Below are positions 35,864-44,383 of a stretch of 64,000 bases of DNA, piece after piece (positions within the stretch are counted from its first letter, which is position 1; each line of letters opens with the position of its first letter). Made by a program: the position numbers and the translations under genes. The notes beneath the pieces were generated by a model. It was not told where the DNA came from, made no database searches, and saw only the letters and a program-made list of their open reading frames with translations. The stretch covers positions 2,570,151 to 2,634,150 of the forward strand of contig NZ_KB217478.1 of assembly GCF_000331305.1 (NCBI RefSeq), read 5' to 3'. Source of the DNA: Calothrix sp. PCC 7103. Lineage in GTDB: Bacteria > Cyanobacteriota > Cyanobacteriia > Cyanobacteriales > Nostocaceae.

Positions 35864-36283
35864 ATGTTAATTAAAGTAGTTGAATCAAATGAGGTAAATC
35901 TTGTTTCGGTTCATTATCAAAAAGCTGGTTACAGTAAACAAGTAAACCCTGAAGATACTGTTATCGCAGCATTCCAAGGGAATGAAATTATTGGCGCCGT
36001 TAGATTGTGCCCACAAGACGATTATTTAGTATTGCGGGGGATGCAAGTAATCAAAGAATACCAGCGCCAAAAAATAGGTACTGCTTTGCTACATAAGTGT
36101 GCTGAAATTATTCAAAGTACAGCTTGTTATTGTTTACCATATAAACATCTAGTAAATTTTTATCAAAAAGCTCAATTTGACGAAATTGATTCTAAGTATG
36201 CTCCAATACACCTTCAAGAAAGATTAAATAATTATTCTTCCTTGAGATTAAATCTTACAATCATGTGTAGAAACGCAAGTTAA
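35864..36283 (+). CDS. GNAT-family N-acetyltransferase
   Basis: 139 aa. The acetyl-CoA-binding core is GMQVIKEYQRQKIGTALLHK (about 66-85; QRQKIG is the Q/R-x-x-G-x-G/A site). Strand beta-4 is IIGAVRLCPQ, and the C-terminal YKHLVNFYQKAQF is the usual last helix. Substrate unknown. Its stop overlaps that of the convergent GDYXXLXY gene by 4 bp. Confidence 0.85.
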   Translation: MLIKVVESNEVNLVSVHYQKAGYSKQVNPEDTVIAAFQGNEIIGAVRLCPQDDYLVLRGMQVIKEYQRQKIGTALLHKCAEIIQSTACYCLPYKHLVNFYQKAQFDEIDSKYAPIHLQERLNNYSSLRLNLTIMCRNAS

Positions 36284-36885
36284 AAGCGGTAATTACGATT
36301 TTTTACCCACAAGCTTAGTGGAATTGCGTTACCTTGGGCATCAACTTTTGCTTCTACTACAAATGGTTGTGGTTGTCCTGGTTTTACTTGTTGCGCTTGG
36401 GATATGTCTGTGTTGATTTTGTCTCGTTGGTCTTCGGGTAGGTAGTAGGTTTCTAGGTTGTAGTTGACCGAGTTGTATTGAGAAATACCTTTGATGGCTA
36501 CTTGGTTCGGCGCCACTGATGTGGGTTTCTCTATACTAATACGTACAGGTTTCCAAGGTGAAGGCGCCGCTTGTTGTGATGGTTTTTGCTCTTGCAATGT
36601 TACGTAAATAGTTGTGTTTTGGGCAATTGGAGCATATTTTTTGTCTTGACCAGGTGCTTTTTTAACTACTTCATCCCAACCTGGAAGTTTCTTTAAATTG
36701 TCTTGACGGGAAATATCGTAACTAAGGGTTTGTGAATAGCCGCGTAGTAGGTCATATGGGTCTACTGGTAAGGTTTGTAATACGACTGTTTTACCTGTTA
36801 TGTGGGTGTATACTGCTTGTGCTGGAATGGAGAGGATAAAGGCTGTTTGGATAAGAAGCGGTACTGCGAATCGCCAAGTTTTCAT
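36280..36885 (-). CDS. GDYXXLXY-domain protein
   Basis: 201 aa. An N-terminal membrane segment or signal (about 6-25) is followed by VVLQTLPVDPYDLLRGYSQT, matching the GDYxxLxY pattern (here PYDLLRGY), and TTIYVTLQEQKPSQ. It pairs with the DUF2157 membrane protein directly upstream (6 bp gap), an arrangement seen in many bacteria. The two are likely a membrane complex of unknown function. Confidence 0.8.
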   Translation of the reverse strand: MKTWRFAVPLLIQTAFILSIPAQAVYTHITGKTVVLQTLPVDPYDLLRGYSQTLSYDISRQDNLKKLPGWDEVVKKAPGQDKKYAPIAQNTTIYVTLQEQKPSQQAAPSPWKPVRISIEKPTSVAPNQVAIKGISQYNSVNYNLETYYLPEDQRDKINTDISQAQQVKPGQPQPFVVEAKVDAQGNAIPLSLWVKNRNYRF

Positions 36886-36891
36886 AATGTG

Positions 36892-38304
36892 TTACGGATT
36901 AGGATTTTGTGTAATATTGCCTGTGCGACGTTCAAACCAAATTCCGGCGCCAATTACTGCGACACCACATAAAATAAATACAAAAGATTTAAATAGTAAT
37001 TGGGTATCGTACTCTAACATGCGGCTGATAATTTGCAATGTTAGTAATATAATTCCACCCCAATAGGCGCCTCTTTTTCCTAATTCCAGTGCTTCCTTGA
37101 TTAAACAACAAGCTAATACAGCTAAAAGCAGATTGAAAGTAAAGATAGAAATTGCAGGAGCTATAACGCGGAAGTGATGTAAAACAATAACGGTACTACT
37201 TAAAAGAATGAAGCACCCAACAAAAATGTTAGTAGCTTCAATTCGAGTATTTTGTCTAGGACGTAATAAGTTCCACCACTGCCAAATTGCTATGAGCGTA
37301 AAAATAACTACATCGATTACAGGGAACCAAGCTTGTAAAGAGTTAGAGACATTAGCTTGATAATTGGACTCCCATTGCCAACGGAAGGAGTAGATATAGA
37401 AATTGATAGCAAAAAATACAAAAGTTAACGTGCGTGCGGTTGGTTGAAATCGTGGTGAGTTTGAATTTAAGAAAGAAAATGGAGAGTCGCTGTAACTCCA
37501 CAATAATGCAGGTGGTATGGCAAGTGCAGCCAATCCAGGCCAAAAAGGTATATTTGAATAGATTAGGTCAAATGAACGTAGATTAAATTGTAAGTTTATA
37601 ACTATTGCTATTGCACTTAATCTAAAAATCCATCGTGAACGGCATGAATAAGCCAAAGGTACGAATAGCATAGCTAAAATTAGGGGCATGTGTCTTATCA
37701 TTACATGTCCCCAACTTTGATATTTCTCCCAATAGTAGACTTCAGAAAGTCCTGTCCAGTAACCAATTTGTAATAGTATTAAGGCAAGTACGGCAAGCGT
37801 TGTGATATGTAAACTACACGCCATTAGTACAACGGCTAAACCCCAAGCTAAATAAAGCTCATATGGAGAACCACCAATGTGGAACATTTGCGCTAATAGT
37901 CCCATATTGGCACCTATCAGCAAGTTACCCAAAAGTATCAAACCTGTCCCGAATGTACGCTTGCGTCGTTGGGTTCTTCTTGCTGTAATAGAAGTGGGTA
38001 ACGGTTGGCGCCACAAGTAGAAACCAGAAATATTAGTAGCTAAAAATAAACTTAGTAATAGTACTAACTTAATTTCACGTGATAAAACTTGCCAATTGGC
38101 AGCTACAAACGTAATTAGACCCAAAGCCAGTAATACGGCGCCTAAACCAATTAGTATAAAAACGAAACTATCACGTCCTTCAGCTTCGAGATTATTAAAT
38201 TCATACCTAGTAGCAAGTTGTTCGTATAAATGCTCGTCAATCAAGCCTTCATCACGCCAAAGTTGCGCTTCGGTACACAACTTACGCTTAAAATTATCAC
38301 TCAT
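36892..38304 (-). CDS. DUF2157-family polytopic membrane protein
   Basis: 470 aa. The N-terminal soluble region (LCTEAQLWRDEGLIDEHLYE) matches DUF2157. About 12 hydrophobic segments follow, starting FVFILIGLGAVLLALGLITF and AANWQVLSREIKLVLLL. First gene of the DUF2157-GDYXXLXY pair. No enzymatic motif. ATG 38304. Confidence 0.85.
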   Translation of the reverse strand: MSDNFKRKLCTEAQLWRDEGLIDEHLYEQLATRYEFNNLEAEGRDSFVFILIGLGAVLLALGLITFVAANWQVLSREIKLVLLLSLFLATNISGFYLWRQPLPTSITARRTQRRKRTFGTGLILLGNLLIGANMGLLAQMFHIGGSPYELYLAWGLAVVLMACSLHITTLAVLALILLQIGYWTGLSEVYYWEKYQSWGHVMIRHMPLILAMLFVPLAYSCRSRWIFRLSAIAIVINLQFNLRSFDLIYSNIPFWPGLAALAIPPALLWSYSDSPFSFLNSNSPRFQPTARTLTFVFFAINFYIYSFRWQWESNYQANVSNSLQAWFPVIDVVIFTLIAIWQWWNLLRPRQNTRIEATNIFVGCFILLSSTVIVLHHFRVIAPAISIFTFNLLLAVLACCLIKEALELGKRGAYWGGIILLTLQIISRMLEYDTQLLFKSFVFILCGVAVIGAGIWFERRTGNITQNPNP

Positions 38305-38434
38305 GCTAGCTTCACTCCAACGCTGTTGAAAAGTTTAACAGCTTATATTTGCCAGTATGAAGCCTGCTAGATTTTTAACCAAGCTGTAATGTGACAGTTT
38401 AAATTGTTAGTTGAATTTCTAAATTAACTTTAAA

Positions 38435-40489
38435 TTAATTTGCTGCTGCTTCTTGATAGATAATTTCTTGGAATTGAATTACGTCTTTTTGTGGGTCAGA
38501 TAAGCTAACCTTAACAAGTAACTCTTCTCCCAACGTCACTGGACGCTTGAAGAACATTGGTAACTGTAGACCTAAATCTTCAATTAAAATCAGTGCTAAA
38601 CCGCTATCTTCGCGTAACCACATTAACACAGTAACTTCCCAAATTTCATCAGGGTTACGGCGTAAATACTCAAGTGCCCAGTAGCGATTAGTTTGCCGCT
38701 CGACCATTGTGACTTCTTGAGTAATTGTAGTCACCATTATCATTACTTCTCTAAGCTGGTCTGCGGTGAAAGGCAATACTTCCCCGCGTAAATGCGCTTT
38801 TAATTGGAAGTGGGTAAGTAAATCACTATAACGGCGAATTGGAGAAGTTGCTTGTGTGTAAGTATCTAAACCTAGACCTGCATGACGAACTGGGGTAATG
38901 CTCATTTCACTTTTAGGCATACACCGACGCATTGCACAAGCGCGCACAAATCCCGCAGGCAACAATATTAATTCTTCTTCTGGTGGTAACTCTGGCTGAG
39001 GCTGACCACGGAAAGGTAAAGGTATATTATTTTCTTTTCCATATCGAGCGGCTACTTCCCCGGCAACAATCATCATTTCGGCAACAAGCCGACGTGAGGG
39101 AGAATCATCTAATAAATCGATGCTAACTTCATCTCCTTTCACTTTAATCATCGCTTCGGGCATATTAATACTTATTGCCCCTTGAGCATAACGCCATGCT
39201 TTGCGTTTCTCTGCTGCATCAGCTATGTCTTTAATTTCCGGTTCTGCTTGAACGCCTAATTGTAACATTTCGTCAACATCTTCGTAGGTAAGACGATATG
39301 TTGGCTTAATCAAGCTAGCGTGAATACAGTAATCTACAACGGCGCCTGCTTCATCCAAAATAATCCCAAAACTCAAAGCGCAACATTCTCTACCTTGAAC
39401 CAAACTCATTGGTCCAGTGGCTAATAATTCGGGGAACATTGGCACCATTCCCGTAGGTAAATATACGGTACTGCCGCGCCTGCGTGCCTCTAAATCTAAC
39501 TCATCTTCTGGCATCAACCAGCGCGTTGGGTCAGCAATATGAACCCAAACACGTTCACGTCCGTCTGGTAATCGTTCCCAACTTAAACCATCATCAATCT
39601 CGGTGGTACTCTCATCATCGATAGTGTACACCTTGAGATGCGTTAAATTCAGACGGTCGATATCTTTATCTGGTGGGATAAAATCCAAACGCTGCTGCGC
39701 CACTTCTATTACCTTTGTAGGGAACTGGATTGGAATTGACGAACGACGCAAAAATAGGTTCTCATGGGGACTCCATAAACCTAGGTCGATAAGAAGTTGA
39801 AAAGCTGCTTGGGGTGTAGCAGGGCGCCCCAATAAATTCATCGTTTCTAGTACAGGCGCACTGGGAGGATAAGCGCGCGCGACAGTTTCATAAGTGACAC
39901 CCGCTTTAGTAGTGTCAGCAAGTAGGGCTGCGTATTTTTCTAAAGCTTCAATACGATGACGGTCATGTCGCTGCCACTCAACAGGTGTACCGTTAAGCGC
40001 TTTGTCAACTCGGTCTAAAAATTCTTGCTGTCCTCTAACTTTAAGAGCTTCTACTTCCAATTGATGCTTACGCTCTGCGACCTGTGTAGTAGTTCGAGGT
40101 TCGTAGGCATCTCCTTTCTGCTTAAAGTAAGTTTTGTCGTCAGACAATAACCAATAAGCAGCATAACATTGAGAAGGTAAAGATTCTGAAAACAGCAGTT
40201 CTGCCATTTGCTTCGGGGTAACAACTTCGCCGTCTTCAACGAGTAGTTCCCAAGCAACCTCAAGACTTGATGGGTCTAAGTAACCATTAACTTCTTGTAG
40301 AAACTTTGGTATCTGTGACGGTTGAAAACTTTCCCCAGTCACTGTATAAGTAATTTGCCGAGGGGCAAGGCTGTGGGGTTGACCTCGTTCGTCGATTACA
40401 AAAACACGGGTTTTACCATCTGGTCGGTCAACTACTCCCAGACGTCGTTCTGCTCCAACCCGAAATTCTACTAGCGTCCCCTTCTCCAC
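38435..40489 (-). CDS. rnb: RNase II/R-family 3'-5' exoribonuclease
   Basis: 684 aa. Degrades RNA 3' to 5', releasing nucleoside monophosphates. An N-terminal beta domain (VEFRVGAERRLGVVDRPDGK) leads to the RNB catalytic domain (about 245-600), with YTIDDESTTEIDDGLS holding the metal-binding Asp cluster, VWVHIADPTRWLMPE, STVYLPTGMVPMFPELLA and SPIRRYSDLLTHFQL. The C-terminal S1-like region is short. GTG 40489 preceded by AAGG. Last of rpmG-rpsR-rnb, a common cyanobacterial order, though a 240-bp repeat-bearing gap separates it from rpsR. Also annotated vacB/rnr in this phylum. Confidence 0.93.
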   Translation of the reverse strand: MEKGTLVEFRVGAERRLGVVDRPDGKTRVFVIDERGQPHSLAPRQITYTVTGESFQPSQIPKFLQEVNGYLDPSSLEVAWELLVEDGEVVTPKQMAELLFSESLPSQCYAAYWLLSDDKTYFKQKGDAYEPRTTTQVAERKHQLEVEALKVRGQQEFLDRVDKALNGTPVEWQRHDRHRIEALEKYAALLADTTKAGVTYETVARAYPPSAPVLETMNLLGRPATPQAAFQLLIDLGLWSPHENLFLRRSSIPIQFPTKVIEVAQQRLDFIPPDKDIDRLNLTHLKVYTIDDESTTEIDDGLSWERLPDGRERVWVHIADPTRWLMPEDELDLEARRRGSTVYLPTGMVPMFPELLATGPMSLVQGRECCALSFGIILDEAGAVVDYCIHASLIKPTYRLTYEDVDEMLQLGVQAEPEIKDIADAAEKRKAWRYAQGAISINMPEAMIKVKGDEVSIDLLDDSPSRRLVAEMMIVAGEVAARYGKENNIPLPFRGQPQPELPPEEELILLPAGFVRACAMRRCMPKSEMSITPVRHAGLGLDTYTQATSPIRRYSDLLTHFQLKAHLRGEVLPFTADQLREVMIMVTTITQEVTMVERQTNRYWALEYLRRNPDEIWEVTVLMWLREDSGLALILIEDLGLQLPMFFKRPVTLGEELLVKVSLSDPQKDVIQFQEIIYQEAAAN

Positions 40490-40511
40490 AAGCCTTTAAA
40501 TTATAGATTTG

Positions 40512-40725
40512 TCTTCGACAATGAATGGATTTTAAGATTTTAGATTTTAGCTTGGATTCCCGAATTATATAACTAGTATGTAATACAAAAATCCTATATC
40601 TTTTAGATTGTTAAACAAAGTTAAACAAATAAGATCCTAGATTTTGGGAAAATTGGATACTTTGGCAAATCCATTCATTGTCAAAGACTTGTCAAAGACA
40701 AATCCAAAATCCAAAATCCAAAATC
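40512..40725. repeat. Repeat element between rpsR and rnb
   Basis: GTCTTCGACAATGAATGGAT plus TT (40512-40533) is inverted at 40667-40688 with one mismatch over 22 bp. The element also carries tandem heptamers: GATTTTA-type near 40532-40552 and AATCCAA three times near 40702-40722. It looks like a small miniature element or STRR cluster inside the operon. Confidence 0.6.
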
Positions 40726-40728
40726 AGT

Positions 40729-40944
40729 TTAGCCTTCTGCGTTAATGAACGGCAATAAAGCCATAATTCGCGCGCGTTTGATTGATAACGTCAAATCACG
40801 CTGCTGCTTTGCAGTCAGTCCAGTTATACGACGTGGAAGGATTTTGCCACGCTCGGTAACAAACTTACGTAGCAAATCAACATCTTTATAATCGATTGGT
40901 TCACCGGGTTTAATCGGTGACAGACGGCGACGATAGTAACTCAT
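40729..40944 (-). CDS. rpsR: 30S ribosomal protein S18
   Basis: 71 aa. [20 protein letters not shown], then [20 protein letters not shown], then [20 protein letters not shown] are the S18 signature. S18 binds the 30S platform with S6. It lies 16 bp downstream of rpmG on the same strand, the usual cyanobacterial pair. Confidence 0.97.
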   Translation of the reverse strand: MSYYRRRLSPIKPGEPIDYKDVDLLRKFVTERGKILPRRITGLTAKQQRDLTLSIKRARIMALLPFINAEG

Positions 40945-40960
40945 TCCTACAAAATGTCCT

Positions 40961-41155
40961 CTACTTAATCTCTTTGTGAGTCGTGTGCTTGTTACAGTGC
41001 GTACAGAACTTACTTAGTTCTAGACGGTTGGTTGTATTGCGACGATTTTTAGTCGTAGTATAACGCGATACACCAGGGGAACGTTTGTCAGAATTTGACC
41101 TACATTCAGTACATTCGAGTGTCACTACAATACGGACACCTTTGCTCTTAGCCAT
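40961..41155 (-). CDS. rpmG: 50S ribosomal protein L33
   Basis: 64 aa. [37 protein letters not shown] and [12 protein letters not shown] keep both CxxC pairs, so it is the zinc-binding (C+) form. First gene of rpmG-rpsR-rnb. Confidence 0.97.
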   Translation of the reverse strand: MAKSKGVRIVVTLECTECRSNSDKRSPGVSRYTTTKNRRNTTNRLELSKFCTHCNKHTTHKEIK

Positions 41156-41203
41156 AATTGTTCAAACCAACGGTAAAGCTTGAAGAGAATTTAACACAAA
41201 CTC

Positions 41204-41764
41204 CTATAATCGCACATTGCGCCGCGTTTTTTCAACTAGTCGCTTTAATTTTAAGTCCAGCGAATAGCCGCGACGCGACGAGACAACCATAGTACTAGCA
41301 TAGCGGTCATGCAGTGCTTGTTGCCATTGAGTATCCGAAAACGCCGTACAGCAATCAATAGCCAGAGGAATTACTAGCAGTATAGCAGTCGGATTCCGAA
41401 TAATATTACCCAAAGCAATCGACACTAAAAGGGCGCCCAAACCAATAATAGCTTCGCGTTTAAATAAAGATAGTAAATCAGGAATAATGGGTTTTCCCAA
41501 TTCGAGTACCTTCAAGTCAAAGCAAAAGCGCCCTAAACTTTGACCTTTATTGTTGTAAACTACAACGACCCGTAAAATCAACCAAGCGAGAACAAAAACC
41601 AATATTTGAACAACTTGAACACCAACATCACCACTACCAAACACCGAACTAACCAGCCAAGCACCCAGAAAGTCAACGCTTAAAGCCATCGCACGTCTAG
41701 CATAGCCAGCTTTAGGGAAATATGGCTCGTCGTCATTAGGCTTGGAATACTTTGTAATGGTCAT
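41204..41764 (-). CDS. RDD-family membrane protein
   Basis: 186 aa. GYARRAMALSVDFLGAWLVS holds the Arg-Asp-type first helix, and GQSLGRFCFDLKVL is the conserved RDD second motif. Three or four membrane segments. Role unknown; some relatives affect ion or osmotic homeostasis. Separated from rpmG by about 50 bp, same strand, so it may lead that operon. Confidence 0.8.
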   Translation of the reverse strand: MTITKYSKPNDDEPYFPKAGYARRAMALSVDFLGAWLVSSVFGSGDVGVQVVQILVFVLAWLILRVVVVYNNKGQSLGRFCFDLKVLELGKPIIPDLLSLFKREAIIGLGALLVSIALGNIIRNPTAILLVIPLAIDCCTAFSDTQWQQALHDRYASTMVVSSRRGYSLDLKLKRLVEKTRRNVRL

Positions 41765-41851
41765 AATAAGGGGAAAGGGGATAGGGGATAGGTAAAAATA
41801 ATCAAATAGTTATAGTTAGCTTGTTTATTTTATTTAATTAAATTAATCGCC

Positions 41852-43099
41852 ATGCTGTCAGTCAACAAAGCCGAAGCAATTATATACAGCTTAGTGCAAC
41901 CTCTCGATAGTCAATTAGATACAGAAACTGTTGACTTACTTGGAGCAACTGGACGCATTCTAGCAAAACCTATCACCAGTCCGAACGATTTTCCCCACTG
42001 GGATAATTCAGCGATGGACGGTTACGCAGTACGCTACGAGGATGTTTCTAACTGTAATGCTGAAAACCCTGCCGTACTTTCCATTATCGAAGAAATACCT
42101 GCTGGCTATCAACCCAAATCAACACTACAACCAGGACAAGCCGCACGTATCTTTACAGGCGCCGTCATTCCAGCAGGCGCCGATACAATAGTTATGCAGG
42201 AAGTCACACAACGTAAAGACAACCAAGTTTTCATCTTTGCGGTGCCTAAACCTAAAGAATTCATTAGAAAAAAAGCATCATATTATCAAGCAGGGAATGA
42301 ATTATTACCCGCAGGAATTATACTCAATGCCCCAGAAATAGCTGTATTAGCTGCCGCACAATGCAACCAGCTATGTGTTTACCGTAAAGTCAAAGTAGCA
42401 ATATTATCAACAGGAGATGAATTAGTCACAGTCGATAAAACTTTACAACCAGGGCAAATAGTTGATTCCAACAACTACGCATTAATAGCTAACGTACAAC
42501 AACTAGGCGCCGAAGCAATATCATATGGCATCGTGCCCGATGATGAAGAAATATTAAAATCGACTATCGAAAAAGCTGTTAGTAAGAGTTCTGGGGGCGC
42601 CGATATTATCATCTCATCAGGCGGAGTATCAGTAGGCGAATACGACTATGTAGAAAAAATTTTAGAATCACTAGGTGGAAAACTTCACATTCGCAGCGTC
42701 GCAATGAAACCAGGTAAACCCCTAACAGTCGCAGCATTCCCTGACAATAAAATATACTTCGGTCTACCAGGAAACCCAGCATCAGCATTAGTAACATTTT
42801 GGCGATTTGTCCAACCAACCATCAAAAAACTATCCGGACTCTCAGAAAATTGGCAACCCGCAATCATAAAAGCAAAAGCATTAACTGAACTACATTCCGA
42901 CGGCAAACGCGAAACTTACATTTGGGGAAAATTGAAACTGATAAATGGAGAATACGAATTTGAAATAGCAGGAGGCAATCAAGTATCAGGAAACTTAATT
43001 AACCTAGCACAAACCAACGCCCTAGCAATTTTACCAGAAGAAACCAAATCGATTTTACCAGGACAACAAGTAAACGTGTTAATCGTAGGGGCGAGTTAA
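41852..43099 (+). CDS. moeA: Molybdopterin molybdotransferase
   Basis: Inserts molybdate into adenylated molybdopterin to make Mo-cofactor. 415 aa. Motifs: FPHWDNSAMDGYAVRYEDV, ARIFTGAVIPAGADTIVMQE, AILSTGDELV, GQIVDSNNYALIANVQQLGA, IISSGGVSVGEYDYV and YFGLPGNPASALVTFWRFV. The Mo-cofactor is needed by the sulfite-oxidase-like enzyme at 62.6 kb and by nitrate reductase. Stands alone; ATG 41852. Confidence 0.96.
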   Translation: MLSVNKAEAIIYSLVQPLDSQLDTETVDLLGATGRILAKPITSPNDFPHWDNSAMDGYAVRYEDVSNCNAENPAVLSIIEEIPAGYQPKSTLQPGQAARIFTGAVIPAGADTIVMQEVTQRKDNQVFIFAVPKPKEFIRKKASYYQAGNELLPAGIILNAPEIAVLAAAQCNQLCVYRKVKVAILSTGDELVTVDKTLQPGQIVDSNNYALIANVQQLGAEAISYGIVPDDEEILKSTIEKAVSKSSGGADIIISSGGVSVGEYDYVEKILESLGGKLHIRSVAMKPGKPLTVAAFPDNKIYFGLPGNPASALVTFWRFVQPTIKKLSGLSENWQPAIIKAKALTELHSDGKRETYIWGKLKLINGEYEFEIAGGNQVSGNLINLAQTNALAILPEETKSILPGQQVNVLIVGAS

Positions 43100-43202
43100 G
43101 CAATAATCATTAATCTTTATACTACAAAAGGTTAAAATGTGAACTTATCTCATGCGCTCGGATCTCCAAATATCATTGATGTTCGTTTCTATAGTTAGCT
43201 GA

Positions 43203-43508
43203 AACTGGTATCTACTAAAATACTCACATGGTAAAACAATAGAACAAGTTGGTAAGCGACTGCAAAACGACAGTCAAATCGAGCCGGAAGTCGGTCAAAG
43301 CATTGAAGCATCTGGAAAAACTATTCAGGAAAACGCCCAAGAATTTGTGGAAAAGTCGCAGGAATTAGCATCCGATGCCTCAACAGAGGTGTTTGTAGAA
43401 ACTGTACAGGCGCATATAAACGCTAATCAAAGCCACATTGCTGCTGTTAAAGAGTTTCAAAAAGGATTACAGGCGCCGTATAATGAGGCTAAGAAGTATT
43501 CCCAGTAA
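43203..43508 (+). pseudogene. Frame without start codon, helical repeat-like remnant
   Basis: An open frame of 101 codons ending at TAA 43506, with no ATG, GTG or TTG near its 5' end. It encodes KTIEQVGKRLQNDSQIEPEV, IEASGKTIQENAQEFVEKSQ and NQSHIAAVKEFQKGLQAPYN: hydrophilic, helical and alanine/glutamine-rich. It probably is the 3' part of a gene that lost its start, though a rare start codon cannot be excluded. A strong terminator follows it at 43547. Confidence 0.5.
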
Positions 43509-43546
43509 CATAGCAATCTTATTATTTAGTGAGAATAGTAAAGCTT

Positions 43547-43580
43547 AAAATCCCGGTAACTTCTACGAAACCGGGATTTT
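43547..43580 (+). terminator. Perfect 11-bp hairpin terminator
   Basis: AAAATCCCGGT (43547-43557) and ACCGGGATTTT (43570-43580) with a 12-nt loop and a closing T-run. It ends the remnant at 43203 and insulates the TetR gene. Confidence 0.8.
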
Positions 43581-43617
43581 AGATGATAGAAATCTTCTCT
43601 ATTTCATATTTATTGCT

Positions 43618-43641
43618 TATAATGCAAGCAAGTACTTGCAT
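43618..43641 (+). promoter_or_regulatory. Promoter and palindromic operator of the TetR gene
   Basis: TATAAT (43618-43623) is followed directly by GCAAGTACTTGC (43628-43639), a perfect 12-bp palindrome, with another GCAAG half-site just upstream (43624-43628). Position over the transcription start fits autorepression by the TetR protein. Inference. Confidence 0.5.
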
Positions 43642-43648
43642 GAATATC

Positions 43649-44272
43649 ATGGAGAATTTAGCTTCAAAGACATTACAAACTCGGATAAGGTTGATAAAAG
43701 CGGCAACCGAACTATTTGCTTCTTCAGGCTTGACAGGAGCGACAACCCGTGAGATAGCGCGCGTTGCTGGAGTGAATGAGGTAACTTTATTTCGTCACTT
43801 TTCAAGCAAAGAGCAACTACTAGCTGCTGTCATTCAGCAAGTTATAAGTTTACAAGCTGAAGCTTTAGCCCATCAAGATGAGTGGACTCAGGACTTGTAC
43901 ATTGACCTCAAACATTATGCAGAACTTTACAACCAGATGTTGGAACAGCATGAAGCACTGATTCGGACTTTTATTGGTGAGGCAAAGCGACATCCTGATG
44001 CTGCTCGTCAAATACTACATGATGCTTGTCAATCGCTAAACGAACAACTGGTGCGGTACTTAAAGAAAGGTCAAGAGAACGGTACAGTGTCTCCAGACTT
44101 CGAGCTTAAACCAGCAGTAGACATGTTTACAGGTATGCTGCTTTCCGGTATGTTGCGTCGTACCGCTACCCCAACTACGCTGGGTTATAGTAGCGAATGC
44201 TACATCGATAATTGTGTCAAGTTGTTTGTACGCGGTATTTCCACTTTAGCAATAAGTACAGTTAATAAATAA
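43649..44272 (+). CDS. TetR-family transcriptional regulator
   Basis: 207 aa from ATG 43649 (MENLASK); in-frame ATGs at 43583, 43622 and 43640 exist, but the first two lie before or within the promoter. The HTH is AATELFASSGLTGATTREIA, then RVAGVNEVTLFRHFSSKEQL. The C-terminal ligand domain is typical (TetR_C, with EALIRTFIGEAKRHPDA). It probably represses the MFP-RND genes that start 112 bp downstream, in the common TetR-efflux arrangement. Inducer unknown. Confidence 0.9.
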   Translation: MENLASKTLQTRIRLIKAATELFASSGLTGATTREIARVAGVNEVTLFRHFSSKEQLLAAVIQQVISLQAEALAHQDEWTQDLYIDLKHYAELYNQMLEQHEALIRTFIGEAKRHPDAARQILHDACQSLNEQLVRYLKKGQENGTVSPDFELKPAVDMFTGMLLSGMLRRTATPTTLGYSSECYIDNCVKLFVRGISTLAISTVNK

Positions 44273-44383
44273 ATTACATTTTTTATACTTAATTACTCAA
44301 AAAGGCTAAAAAATTTTAGGAATAACCAATTTTCAGCCTATAGCAGCCTTACCAAAATCTAACCAAAAGATAAGAGAACAAAG

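Noticed and set aside
43583-43648. TetR start at ATG 43583
   Set aside because: It precedes the TATAAT box and the operator, directly after a terminator, so it would not be transcribed from that promoter.
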